Part shown: piece by piece, positions 35,900 through 47,715 of the stretch
Layout of the letters: every line of letters begins with the position of its first letter
Position numbering within the stretch: position 1 is the first letter of the stretch
NCBI GenBank assembly: GCA_047495785.1
Contig: JBLDXI010000009.1
Coordinates: forward strand, 496,001 to 560,000
Reading direction: 5' to 3'
From: Lepidodermella squamata
Taxonomy: Eukaryota; Gastrotricha
Length of the DNA stretch: 64,000 bases
Program-made: the position numbers and the translations under genes
The notes under the pieces: generated by a model
What the model was told of the DNA's origin: nothing
The model's input: only the letters and a program-made list of their open reading frames with translations
The model's database searches: none

Positions 35900-38800
35900 A
35901 TGCATACCCGGCGCGTTCTATTGTTTATTGCGGTAGCCATAGCTACAGTGGAATCAACTCAATCAAGTGATGTCCCTCAGACACGCGACATTCCTCTACA
36001 TCCCGAAGTGAGTAAAATAACGCATAGCATACGGGTAAATTTCTCGCTTGATTTTGACAGGACAACCCGTGTTCGGTGGTACACGATATTAAGGACTCAG
36101 CAGAGAAGTGCACTTTTGTAAAAGTGAGCGTCAGCTTTTTTCGACGTCCTATTCCTTGACAATAAAAATATACTACAGGAGAGTGATGACTGCGGTATAG
36201 AAAGTGGTTACATTAATTATGTCGAGGACCTCTACTGCACATTTGACAGTCCAACGTTGCAGCCTGTTGGCTTATTTCTTTACGTAATATTTTGAGCATT
36301 CAATCATTCTAATGTCGATTTGAATGTACATATCAGGCTGTTTTGTTCGTTTACCTGATTTTGTGTATAGCCGTAACATCAGATCGCGTGTACGTGATTT
36401 TGCTATCGATCGATGCTATAAATCGTATAGCTTTTTAATAGGTTTATTCCGAATCTCTCAGCAATGTCAAAAGCGATGCGGCTCAGGTAAGCATGACGAT
36501 GCTGATCGCCAGATTTTAGTCATTCGCTTTTTATTCGCAGTGAAAATGTCGCCGTGAGTTTCAACTGATAAGCACCATATTCATCCAATGGATGATAAAT
36601 TGGCAGGGTGAGACTCTGCTTCCTCTTGGAAACGGAGCCGCTGATATTTTCACGTCAATCGCGGCTGCCGTTTCTATGAAAGATGGCGATGTTGGCGTGC
36701 TGTATGGCACCCTGCTTGGCTCAGGCATGTTCATGGTAACTGCGATTGTCGGCGCGATAGTTCTGGTCAAGCCGTTCCATTCGATGCAACGACCGCTTCT
36801 CAGGAGCCTCATTTTCTACCTGGCTTCACTTTATTTTGGTATGAGCTCAGATATTATTAAAATACATGAATTTTGAGTGTCAATTCAAGCTTTCTATGTC
36901 CTCTGGGACGGCGTCATAACAATTGTTGACGCAATACGTGAGCCATTTTGAATATTTGAATGTCTACGACTGAATCTATTTTTCAAAGTTTTCCTCATTC
37001 TCTACGCTATTTATCTCATCAGCGTATTGACCGGACCAAAACTGAACGCGTGGTTTACGAAGTGGGCGAAAGCGAGGCGACTCAAGAATCAAAAACCCGA
37101 AATTGAGCCTGGTAGACAATCAAGGCCTTTAATTATTTTTAAACATCCTTTTAATCTGAACAGGGACGGGCGGTGACCAAGCCGCTAACCAACCGAGCAT
37201 CGAGCAAACGGCACCTGCTATAGAATTGCAACAGATACCGACTGACGAGCACAAGGCATCTCCTTCGCAGGTAACAACCGCTATCGAGGCACCTACAGTT
37301 GCTCGTACCCAATACCTGCAAGTTCCTGACAACCTTCCAGAGAGGGGGCGGTCATCAACTTACACCAATAAAGATGCCTATTTTGTCGATGGGCGCCAGC
37401 GTAGCAACTCTGCAGCGATTCAATCATCAGGCGCTGGTGCCACTGCCCGATTTGCGAGTCAACCTAGGACACCCCTTAAGCAGCAGTACTACCCTGAGCA
37501 AATTGAGAAAGCCTTAGTTGATGCTCGTTTGTCCCGCGTCGCCAGGCAATTAATTAGGCAGGAGTCAAGCAAACAAGCCTATCGTTTGAATCTCAATCAG
37601 CAACCTACAGTGAGTGATAACGAAGCAGTCATGTCAAAGCTTGAAGCTTTCCTGACATACGAAAGCTCCTCGTCAGATGAGTCGATTCCCGACTTGACGG
37701 TTAGAAGTTCGAAAAGATCGAGCCGAAGGTCTAATCGTCCCAATGAAGACGGCTTGAAGCCTGTTGACGAGATGCTAGTCGTATCGTCGATTGATTTAGA
37801 AGTGAAAACCGATGAAAAATCGGAGGATGAGGTAATCGTTGATAAACCCCTGTGGAAACGGATGCTTGAAGGGTTGAATCCGATCGACTTGGAAAGTTGG
37901 CAATCACAGGGCGTGTTCGGACGAACCATTCAAGTTCTGCAAGCTCCAGCTTTGGTTGTGATTTTATTGACTGTATCAATTGTAGACGAAGAGAAACCAA
38001 TGTGGAACTGGAATCGACCACTGATTGCTGCTCATTGTGTCACAATGCCAATTTTCTTAGTAGTAGCTATTAACGGTACGATTAAAGGCAAATCTCTTGA
38101 TGAATTACATTTTCAACGAAATTTAAATAGAAATGGATTACATGATAGAGGGCGTTTATCCTCTTGAGCTGTTAGTCGCTGCTTTCGGTATCGGCTTCGG
38201 AATTCTTCTATTTATGACATCCGAAAACACAAAGCGGCCGAAATATCACATCGTATGTAACATCATCCCATTTTGATTTCTCCAAAATGATCCAAGTTAC
38301 ACGTCGTAGGTTTTCTCATTTTTCGGCTTTCTCTCAACCGCTATGTGGATTTACATGTTTGCCAATGAGCTGGTGAATCTGATCCGATGCTTCGGTCTCG
38401 TGTTAAGCCTCAGTGACAGTTTGCTAGCCCTGTAAGTGTTCACTGTCAGCATTTTTGATTTTACCAACAGAGTTATTTATTTTATAGAACATTCTTATCA
38501 TGGGGAAACAGCATAGGCGGTTTGTATTTTTCAAAAAGTTTCCTTTCCTCTTATTTTTTTAATATTATTTTCAGATTTAGTAAATGATATTGCCGTGGCG
38601 CGCCAAGGCTTCTCCAAAATGGCTATGAGCGCATGCTACAGCGGAGCTTTGTTTAGTGAGTCAACACTTGGAAATTCGTTCAATCCCTTCTTTCACTTTG
38701 TATTCGAACATCTAGATACATTACTTGGCTTGGGTCTTCCCTTGCTCATCACAACAATTGGCGGCGAAGATGTTGCAGTGAAAATGGAGGATGTTCTATT

Positions 38801-38969
38801 AATAATGTTCGGATTTACTGGTGTCGCTGTTGCTTCAACATTGGTCGCGATACCACTTTTCCAGAATTTTTACCTTCGCCGCCCATTTGCAATATACTTG
38901 CTTGTTCTATATGGTGCATGCTTGGTTTGCGTCGTATTAGCTGAGCTGCATATATTGGACTTGGACTGA
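35900..38969 (+). CDS. SLC8B1: NCLX-type Na+/Ca2+ exchanger, copy C
   Basis: Fifteen exons: 35900-36007, 36061-36123, 36179-36283, 36337-36389, 36442-36486, 36541-36553, 36607-36838, 36890-36937, 36989-37111, 37164-38075, 38131-38252, 38310-38431, 38488-38519, 38575-38655, 38716-38969; 770 residues. Signal peptide (VLLFIAVAIATVES), Cys segment (CSVV, CTFV, DDCGIESGYINYV), alpha-1 PLGNGAADIFTS with LYGTLLGSGMF, alpha-2 SWGNSIGDLVNDIAVARQGF. Closest to copy B in both motifs and splice positions, with one extra intron in the cytosolic loop after KPEIEPG. Shares FYLRRPFAIYLLV near the C-terminus with B. AATAAA at 39045-39050. Transport activity and organelle are inferred from the family only. Confidence 0.95.
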
Positions 38970-39607
38970 AGTAAATTATATTAGTTAAATATCAATAGTC
39001 GATAGTGTTCATCAAATTAAAGTGAAGTTGGCATCAAGCTTTGAAATAAAATCTTCTGACGAAACCAATTGAAAAGTTAAAACAATAGGTATTAGATCCA
39101 CAACATTTTTCCGTGGCTAAATTTTGTCTTCTATGTTGCGGCTGAAAAATGTCATCAGTAAAAGCTAGTGCAAGCGTTATACGTGAAAGTTCAACGGGTG
39201 TGTGAACTCAGCTTTGTCCAGCTGGTTTTCTATTACGCATGAATCTGGCATGTACAAATGTTCTCTTGTAAAAACGTCAGTCATTATCACCTTAGTTATC
39301 ATGATTATCTCTAAAGAAGATAATCATCATGGCAGTGTCAATTTGTAGTCTCATCAGTTCATTCACGAGAGTCGAGCAGCACGAATTAGAATGCCTCATA
39401 AGGAATAAGCTTATACACCCTAATTTTCTCACGAAAAGGTTAGCAGAAAGCGAACTCGTGAAGGATTTTCCATTAATTCATTAAGCCTTTATATGAAACG
39501 GCCTCTGTTCTTATTTGTTATACTACTTTGATTAGGTTGTATCACTACAACAGCTGTAATTTATCGTCAACCTGTGAATGCGCCTGGTCATATTATTGCG
39601 CTAGCGA
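38970..39607. other. Intergenic between exchangers C and D
   Basis: 638 bases. Contains copy C's AATAAA (39045-39050) and a short perfect hairpin at 39301-39327. Otherwise nothing recognised; probable copy D promoter. Confidence 0.4.
39301..39327. repeat. Short perfect inverted repeat
   Basis: ATGATTATCT (39301-39310) and AGATAATCAT (39318-39327) pair perfectly around a 7-base loop, upstream of exchanger D. It is followed by no T-run or other signal; it may be a chance palindrome or a binding site. Confidence 0.4.
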
Positions 39608-42600
39608 ATGCTTAGCAACTTGGTTTCAGCTTTGCTACTATTGATCTCAATCCCTATTTGCCGAACATCTGCGTCTGCTAACGCTTCGTTAAGTGGTGAC
39701 TTCTCGGTACGTGAAACATTTGCGGCCTGTTACCAGTAGGTTGAGTATCAGGGTCCCTAATAGAAGGGACATATAAACATTTTATTTGGGGGGTTGAATT
39801 AACTGGCATTGGTCCCGTTGTAATTTCGCAAGAAAAAAGAAATAGGGAAAGCAAACATTCAGGCTGTGATATGATAAATTGTAAATTGGACGCTGATATG
39901 CCAGTCAGGTTTGTTGGAAACCTTGAAAAAACGATATGATTCAAGGAGGTAATCAAGAGTTCAATGATGCTCTCATTAATGACATGCTCCGCTGCCTCAG
40001 TTATAATGAAATAATCATTTTTCAGCCCACTGCCCCTTGTTCTCACGTTCACCAGTTCGACAGCGACGCTGAAGCGGCTTGTTTGTTCGTCCAGGTTTGA
40101 AAGCTAGAATTAGTTATCTAACTTGCTGGTAACAGATTCATTGCCGCAGAATTCCGATACCTGCAAAACGGACGACGGCTTCATCGACTACATCGAAGGA
40201 TTATATTGCGGTTTTCCGGGAAAGCTAAGACCGCTCGGATTAGTCCTTTACGTTAGTGCCACGGATCGACCTTTCGGAGAATAATAGACAATATGATTGT
40301 GAATTTTAGGCTTTATGGCTTTTGTACATCTTATTGGCTACTGCAACAACTTCCGATCGCTTGTAAGAATTGGTTCTTTTCGTGTTAAGATTTTTATTCT
40401 TCTATTCAAACCACAGCTTTGCCCCAAATCTTCCAGTGATTGCAGATTCTCTTCATTTGAGGTGAGCCTTTGTCTAAAACTTCAAAATGCGAAAATAATA
40501 TCGTTTTAAATCGCAGTGAAAATGTTGCAGTAAGTGTTTCTACAAAGTTATTGACGTGATGCGAGTACCTTAAGCAATATGTCCACTTGAGGGTGAAACT
40601 TTAATGGCATTGGGAAATGGCGCGCCGGATTTCTTCACGTCTCTTGTTTCCACTCTTTCCATGAAAAACGACGGCGATGCAGGTATTCTTTACGGGACAC
40701 TGCTGGGATCAGGCATTTTCGTCACTACCGTCGTCGTGGGTACGTTGATCGTTATCAAGCCGTTCCGGGTGATGGAGAGGCCATTGTTGAAAGACATAAT
40801 TTTCTATCTTTGCGGCTTGTTTTGCGGTATTGAAGCTCTTTTTGTAATATCGCACCTCGAATCATTTTTATTTCTAGCGTTTGGAACACTCTGGGATGGT
40901 AAAGTGGAAATATGGGAGAGTGCAAGTTAGTTGCCCTTTCATATTTTCCCTGCTAACTATTAAGCCAGGGATATTCTAAAAGTGTTCTTAGTGATCTACG
41001 TTATTTACATTGCTGTGGTGCTGATCGGCCCAATCATAAACAAGCGACTACCTGCTGCTTTCCTTGCGAAAGCGCCCGTCATAAAAATATCCATTCAAGC
41101 GGAGCCAAGCGATTCGCAAATTTCGGAAATCCGAAATGATTCGAACGCAGGTATGATTCGTCCTGAATATCATTCTTACAATAATATCGCACTAATGGGC
41201 AGCTGAAATGAATACCATCTCCGAGGAGCAAGTTGGCGATGTTGGATCAATTAAATCTGTGAAGCTTGTTAAGAAGCCAAGTATCAGGATAGCCCCGTCC
41301 GCATCACCAACAAGAAGTCACGTGAGCATACGTGAAGACATTTCCGAGCAAGTCGATGCTAGATCTGCGACAATGTCGCAATCTGGGTCCCCCGATTTCG
41401 AGCTTCAACGCCATGCATTCCGCAAGCACGCGTTCAGCCATGGAGCGTACGAAATCGATGTGAAACGCTCAGCGAGGCAAGCTGTCAGCCGCAAAGACCT
41501 AGCGGATAGGTCTCAGTCTCTGGCACCTGCACATTTTGAGAAAATCCGAACAATTACACCGGAGCAGGAACGGCAGCAATTGATTGAAGCTTTGCGAAAG
41601 CTGCCGAAGGAAAACTTGGGCGGAACCAGAGTCACTCGTAACGCTATTAGGAGAATTCTTCCCGTGGTTGAGGATAGATATCAGCTCAAGCAGACTATTT
41701 CAGTGGTGCGTAATTTTTCTCGGAATGATGGCGTGACCGGCAGCAGCGAGTTTGAACCAGACTTGAATTCTTTTTTCGAGGAGGAACGTTGGAAACAGGC
41801 AGAAGAGCAGGCAATTACGTTACACAACTTGGCAGTTCCATCCACTTCTGACGCTTTGTCACCTACTGGAAAGCCCAACAGCGTAGAAACACTTCCTAAT
41901 ACTGGCGAGATTCCAACCTCCGAAAACGTGGAGGACTCGAAGATATCAACTCCCAGGCTGTGGTACCACTGGATAGCCGATGGTGTGAACCCTATTGAAA
42001 TGGACGAGTGGCGAACTCAAGGTTATTTCGGACGCGCCATTCAGATTATCAAAGTTCCAATCGTATTTATCATGCTTTTGACTAATCCTGTATTGGACGA
42101 AGAGAAGCCTATGCTGAACTGGAACAAGCCTTTGCGCTGCCTTCATTGCATTGTATCACCAATTTTCATCATCGCGGCTATTGATGGTAAGATTAAACAT
42201 CTACAAGAGCTTACATCTGTTCTCATTTTCTTCTCTGGTATTCAGAGGGTGGCTATTTGATTGGCGGTGTATTCCCGCTGATAGTGATTTTCGCCATTGT
42301 TGGTATAGTAGCAGCCATTGTGGTTTTCTTCACGTCCGAAGTCGACAAGCCTCCGAAATATCATCTGGTATTCTACGTCGAAAATCAATTCGAAAATAGA
42401 TTAGTTTCATTCGATTACCAGGCATTTGCTTATTTAGGATTCGTAACCACCATTATATGGATCTACGCATTGGCTGGTGAAGTCGTTAACATACTTCAAT
42501 GTTATGGCCTGGCGCTCGGAATCAGCGAGGCAATTCTAGGCCTGACCATTTTGGCTTGGGGTAACAGCCTTGGAGATTTCATCAACAACATTATCATCGC

Positions 42601-43049
42601 GAAGCAGGGATACTCTAAAATGGCTATTTCATCAGCTTTCGGTGGAATGCTTTTCAGTGAGTGCCAATATAGCAGCATCTCAACCCTAAATCATCATTTT
42701 TTTCTCTCATAGATTTGCTTCTGGGACTCGGCGTGCCACTCCTAGTTGTGTCTATTAAAAAGGGTGGAGCCGTATTGGTAATACATATTTTGCGAAAAGC
42801 GATAGAATTTTGAACAATTTTTCTTAGATTTCTCGACCGAATACACTGACCATCCTGTTCGGATTCTTAGCCTTGGAATTGGTCAGCTCTCTCATTGCGA
42901 TTCCGTTCATTATGCGATTCTACGTTCGTCGGCCTTATGGCATTTATCTGTATTGCATTTACGCAGTGTTTCTTGTTTGCGCCATTTTGACTGAAACCCG
43001 TGTCATATCGCCAAATATTTTCAGCTATTCCGGCAATCTTCAACTCTAA
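39608..43049 (+). CDS. SLC8B1: NCLX-type Na+/Ca2+ exchanger, copy D
   Basis: Fourteen exons: 39608-39706, 40026-40094, 40150-40251, 40310-40362, 40417-40461, 40517-40529, 40592-40826, 40878-40925, 40983-41150, 41203-42186, 42246-42367, 42422-42656, 42713-42777, 42828-43049; 819 residues. Signal peptide (LVSALLLLISIPI), Cys segment (CSHV, CLFV, DTCKTDDGFIDYIEG), alpha-1 ALGNGAPDFFTS with LYGTLLGSGIF, alpha-2 LAWGNSLGDFINNIIIAKQGY. These motifs and the intron before the last block (VL/ISRPN) match copy A, its probable sister, although A and D are the two ends of the array. The three exons that B and C use across alpha-2 are one exon here, consistent with precise intron loss. First intron is unusually long (319 bases). 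Confidence 0.95.
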
Positions 43050-43376
43050 ATTTGGCGATCACTGAATATTATCCTTCTTATTCTTTCCTATGCAACGCAA
43101 TTAATTCTTTGAATATAAAATGACTGAAGATCAATACATGGGTGAACAAATTTCCAGCACCATTTGTAGTGAACATGTTGAGTATATCCTTTTATCGCTT
43201 TGATACCATATAGGCCTTTGAAGTTCAAGGTATAATTGGACGACATTGCGTCTGGCATAAGTCATGCAACAATTTCGTAGACTTGGAAGGTCGCCTTCAG
43301 CAGAGATAAAATCCAAGGCATTTATTTTTGGCCAGCAGTATTATATAAGCTTTCATTCACATTGCCAAATCACATT
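43050..43376. other. Convergent 3' ends
   Basis: 327 bases between the exchanger D stop (plus) and the stop of the minus-strand membrane protein. A weak AATATA lies about 60 bases after the exchanger stop. No coding sequence recognised. Confidence 0.4.
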
Positions 43377-43892
43377 TTATCGCCGGCGTTTTGATCCGAA
43401 TAAGATCCCAATTGGAGTTGAAAAAATAGGAATAATCGCATAAGTGATAGCGACAATGATGCCGGCTACAATTAATTGCCAAATGACGGCGAGAAAGCCG
43501 AGGTACAAGGCTGACATTGTAATCGCAACAACCAAACATCCCCAAAAGCCGTAGCTTAAATGGAGGATAAGAAAGACATATCCAGATGAAACCAGAAAAA
43601 TTGCTGCAGACAGATTCGTCACGTCGAGATTTTCCTGCCGTTTCACGAAATCAATAAAAAGCGGAATTTTCAGCCATGAAAGCGCCAATATGACAGCCGT
43701 TCTTGTAAAGGTGAAGAAGAGCAAACTGTCAGGAGAGTCCATTATGTGATCGGCAACAAAGAAAACGAGCGCCCAATAGCTGCCATAAGCACAGCCAAGG
43801 AGAGCTCCGTACAGGACGCCTTTAAATAGAAGCTCAGGTGAATCGATCCCTAACTTTGAAAACACTGTTTTCGTTGCCTTCTCTGAATTCAT
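43377..43892 (-). CDS. Multi-pass membrane protein, unrecognised
   Basis: Single exon, 171 residues from the first Met. Four or five hydrophobic segments are visible: about 25-50 (GVLYGALLGCAYGSYWALVF), 57-80 (LLFFTFTRTAVILALSWL), 96-117 (AAIFLVSSGYVFLILHL), and a long run at 118-157 that probably crosses twice. The C-terminus is short and basic (SKRRR), compatible with a cytosolic tail. No family motif is recognised and no signal peptide is evident. It is intronless, unlike its neighbours, and converges on exchanger D. Continuous hydrophobic patterning over the whole frame argues that it is a real gene. Confidence 0.6.
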   Translation of the reverse strand: MNSEKATKTVFSKLGIDSPELLFKGVLYGALLGCAYGSYWALVFFVADHIMDSPDSLLFFTFTRTAVILALSWLKIPLFIDFVKRQENLDVTNLSAAIFLVSSGYVFLILHLSYGFWGCLVVAITMSALYLGFLAVIWQLIVAGIIVAITYAIIPIFSTPIGILFGSKRRR

Positions 43893-45915
43893 CTGTTTTT
43901 GTAATCAGACCTATGGAAAGACATATTATAAACAGATTTACCTTATAAGTTGCGAATCTGATTATCTCAGGGATATTTTTATTGAGTGCTGGAGCTGAAA
44001 TATCCTACCGAGTGAAGAATTGAAGAGAGATAAGCCGTAAAAAGTATTGCTTGTCACTCAATTTACTACGATAACACCTGACGCAAGTCGTAATTCGCAC
44101 CGCATGCTGGTGCTTTTGGACAAATTCGCAGAGCGAAATGCTGTTTATTTTACTCGCTATTTTTGTTCTTGACGCTGATACGAAAAGCAAACTAATATAA
44201 TGAAAAACTGAAAACTATGAGTTATATACCGTGTGTGGGATGTCGGCTATGGTTTTGTTCCCTGTCGATGGCGAAGCAGTATTTTATGGTCATGGTAATA
44301 GCAATCCTCGAAAATGATTCAGCCAGCACCATGCTAGTTTTTAGGCGACCGATTAAACAAACTGTATAATAATATAATAAGAGCCAAACATTCCGGAATA
44401 ATGATATACTTTGAGATGATTTGATACACTGCAGGATACTGGCAATTTTCATCGTTGATGACCTTATTTACACTGGATTTTTTTCGCGTGGATTATATAC
44501 AGGGTTGTTATTGAAGGAGGGTCATTTATGTGCGGCCGGGTATCAACTGTTACTTGTTTATCATCGCCTCCCTAATCGTTCATTCCGTGGCACCATATTA
44601 CCATTTTCACAGCTGCCGAAATCGATGAGTATCGCGGTCGAATATATGGGTTAGATATTATTACATAGTTCAGGAAGACATTTTTCTAGTAACAACCTCG
44701 GAACTCAGACCCTAGAGACCAAGCCAAGCCTCGCTTCTTGACATACCGTTTTTGAAAGTTCACATTCATTGCAAACCGTAGCTTTTGGGCTGTTAAAATT
44801 ACCCGTCGTCTCGCATCGTTTCGGCGACATGGGACGGGGCGCACTGAAGCGGAAAGAGCTTCCTTCCTCAAGAAGGGAAAAAAATTGCGCTGCTCGCATG
44901 GAATGGAAAAATAGAGAGGAAAAACAATAAAAAATTATTATTGTTGCCATTATTATTGTATTCAATATGCATTCGGTGCCCACTTAAGGCCTATTCACGA
45001 TTCACGACGCGAGATCTTTGTACTAAAGATATCTCTCAACGGCGCGATGCCGATACAATATCATACGACAAGCGATTCGTTCGCGCCGCGCTCTTCCCTT
45101 AGGCGGCGGTAATTTGGCCTGATGAATTCGATAAACGCCGAAATTATTCATTCGCGCGGCCGTTTTAGAGCGTTCAGCGCACGCGCCTTTTAGCCTCTTT
45201 GCTTTTGTTTCTTTCAAAAAGTTGCCAGCTTCTTAATGCAAAATCAAACGCTCTATTGTTGCGGATTTTCTGTTTTGCATCTTCCCATCGAGTTGAATTT
45301 TTCAAATTTTCACAATTTCCCGTCTATTCTGCTGTCTTGATTAAAAGTTCAGAGCACGCAAAGCGTTCTATCGATGAGTTCTTAGCGTTTTTTCGCTGAT
45401 GACGTAAGCCATATCACGCGAGCAACGGAGGCAAAGTAAAAATAATTGCTAAAAAAGTCAACCTGAGTAAACACCAACCTATTGAGGATAGCGGGAGGAA
45501 ACTCGGCAGGGTCTAGGTCGCTTGTCCTACGCCGTATAGGTGGAGCTCGATCGAAAGAATAATTGCTTCGTGCTGTCACATATAACGAGGAGTATAAGCA
45601 TTTCCGAAAGAAATTATTTAACTGCACGCCAGACGCCGATAAATGACTTGTTTTGCCGAATAGTTATGCGCTTTTCGCGAATAGAGGACTATAAAAAGTG
45701 GAGGCAACGGAAGCTATACAAAAGTTAGTCTAGTAATGAAATTGCGGCTTTTTTCCTACTTTATAGACTTCAATTTATTTTTACTGCCGAAAGCAATTAT
45801 GTGCTGACTTCTCGCGGCATATCTATCCTTTCTCGAGACATAAGTTCTGTTTTGATACGCCGAAACAAACTCTTTGCGTGCTGCTGATTTCAAAGCGACC
45901 GTTTCGTCCGATAAC
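43893..45915. other. Intergenic, no gene recognised
   Basis: About 2 kb between the minus-strand membrane protein and the plus-strand EF-hand gene; divergent promoters are expected. Short frames (44005-44190, 44222-44452, 44686-44983, 45023-45217, 45382-45627) lack domains and I do not accept them. No repeat or RNA gene seen. Confidence 0.35.
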
Positions 45916-46271
45916 ATGGTAATAATTTGCGTCCCACGTTGAAATCGAACTTTATTGTTTTTTGTTTTTTTTTCGGGCAGGCACATACAATGACGGAAGA
46001 AGGTAAAAAAGCGTCTGATATCGAAAATAGTGTTCGTTTGATAGTAAAAATGAGCTGCTTTTCTTATTTAGAGCTGCGCGGTGCGTTCGACACTGTCGAC
46101 TCGGACGGCAACAAGGTATTGGACAAGGATGAATTTTACGAGATGCTGAAGCTCATCAAGCACCCGTCGGGCAACGACCGCGCATCTGCGCATGAACTCT
46201 TCGACAAAATTGACTCTGACGGCAATGGAACTCTCGATTTCGATGAAATGAAGGCATATTTTGTCAAGTGA
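45916..46271 (+). CDS. Small two-EF-hand Ca2+-binding protein
   Basis: Two complete EF-hand loops, DSDGNKVLDKDE and DSDGNGTLDFDE, each with Asp/Asn at positions 1, 3 and 5 and Glu at 12, so both should bind Ca2+. They are separated by KLIKHPSGNDRASAHELFDK. The start is either ATG at 45916-45918, followed at once by an intron (GTAATA...GGGCAG) so that ATG joins GCACATACAATG, or the ATG at 45990. A second small intron is possible within the N-terminal part: splicing 46032-46073 (GTGTTC...ATTTAG, 42 bases) would turn the awkward VRLIVKMSCFSYLE insert into the typical ENKLRGAFDTVDSDG. The product is then under 100 residues, calmodulin/calbindin-like but with one EF pair. AATAAA at 46652-46657. 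Confidence 0.8.
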
Positions 46272-47715
46272 AGCTATGTGCCCATGTTTTAATCTAGTCA
46301 AACACGCAACGCTTTTTTACCTCGAGAAAAAATCTGTGCTTTTCAACTGTTTTGTTACTGTATTATAACTAACCACTAGTTATGTTTTAGTTGTTAACTT
46401 CACTCTGTAAGCATTTGTCGAAAACGATAATAGGTAGATTGTTTGAATATATCGGCGTCAGCGATCATGTGACATGCCCGGTATTCATTTAATAGGCATT
46501 GGCAACCGCGGCTATACTGAATTTATAGACCATTTCGAATTGCGGAATAACTTCGAGTCGAACTTGATCATCATCTGGTTTCCGTTATGCATCAAAGTTA
46601 TTATTGCAGCGTCCGTTACTAATAATTGTTATTGGTTTTGTTGATAAAGCAAATAAAAGTAAAATGCATTCAAAAGTCGACACCTGTTTTTTTTGTATGA
46701 AGTTTGAACTTTATTGTTTTTTTATTCGCGTAAACAGTGTGAAATTTGTTTTTGTTTTTCCTTTTACACACATCATAATTTAAGAATCAATAAGCTATAA
46801 CATCATATAATAAAGCGTAATAATCAATATATTATATATTTAGGTATTATTGAGAGAAGTAGCCGATATAAAATCGCGGTACATTTTGTAGAGCGTTCAA
46901 GAAACATCAACATTTTTATCATCAATAATTTGATATTATTTTATAATAATTTTAATTTCAATAAAAATTGATCGGACGATTCACATAAATCAACATAGAC
47001 ATATACTTATTTCAAATATTTTTTCCATTTTTTCGGTTTTTGTTTCGTTTCAAACGCTCTGATTGTTTCGTTTTCATCCAAATAGCAAAATTTGGTTCGC
47101 AGATTTCCTCATCTTCTCATCGTAAAAAAAACGCCAATCAAAAGTTGATACACTGAAGAGTAGAAAGAAGTCGAATGAAGCAATGCCGATTCTTTTTTTT
47201 TCATCATCGTCGCATACAAAAGCCATCGCCGCCTTAATTTATCATAGATTTGCTAGCAAAATTTGACTTCACGAAAGTTCTTGATATTGAATAAGGAAAT
47301 ACAAGAGCGCGCACCGCCAATCGACAACCGCATATAACGAGAAATATTTAAGCCCTAACTTCAGCAACTGATCACACTCAGCGTTCCGAACCGACCAAAC
47401 ACCAAACCTTCAGACAATCCAACTCAACTCAAATCCTTCCAACTCGCGGAAACATCAGTGAAGAGACGTAATGAGTGGCATGAAAAATCAGATCTCGCGC
47501 CATCAGAAACTGTATGGCAGATCAAACATGAGGATAAGACTTATTTTAAGGCGGTGATATTATAAGTAAGCTTTGAAGATGAATATGATGATGATGGTGA
47601 TGATGACGATGATGACGAGTTTAAAAGGTACATTAGAAGAAGAAGAAAAATTTTGCGCGGTTGAACGAATTTTGTTTCAAGTGTTTATTAATGCTAGCGA
47701 TAAATGATGAATTCA
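46272..47715. other. Convergent 3' UTRs of the EF-hand gene and Musashi
   Basis: The EF-hand poly(A) signal AATAAA is at 46652-46657 (plus). Minus-strand AATAAA copies (TTTATT on plus) are at 46710-46715 and 46721-46726, which would give Musashi a 3' UTR of about 1 kb. The two transcripts thus end within roughly 60 bases of each other. A GAT-rich microsatellite lies at 47586-47619. No coding sequence. Confidence 0.55.
47586..47619. repeat. GAT/GAC trinucleotide microsatellite
   Basis: Imperfect run of GATGATGATGGTGATGATG followed by ACGATGATGACGA, in the likely 3' UTR of Musashi. Confidence 0.8.

Noticed and set aside
39678-40052. 124-codon minus-strand frame
   Set aside because: Lies across the first intron and second exon of exchanger D; no domain.
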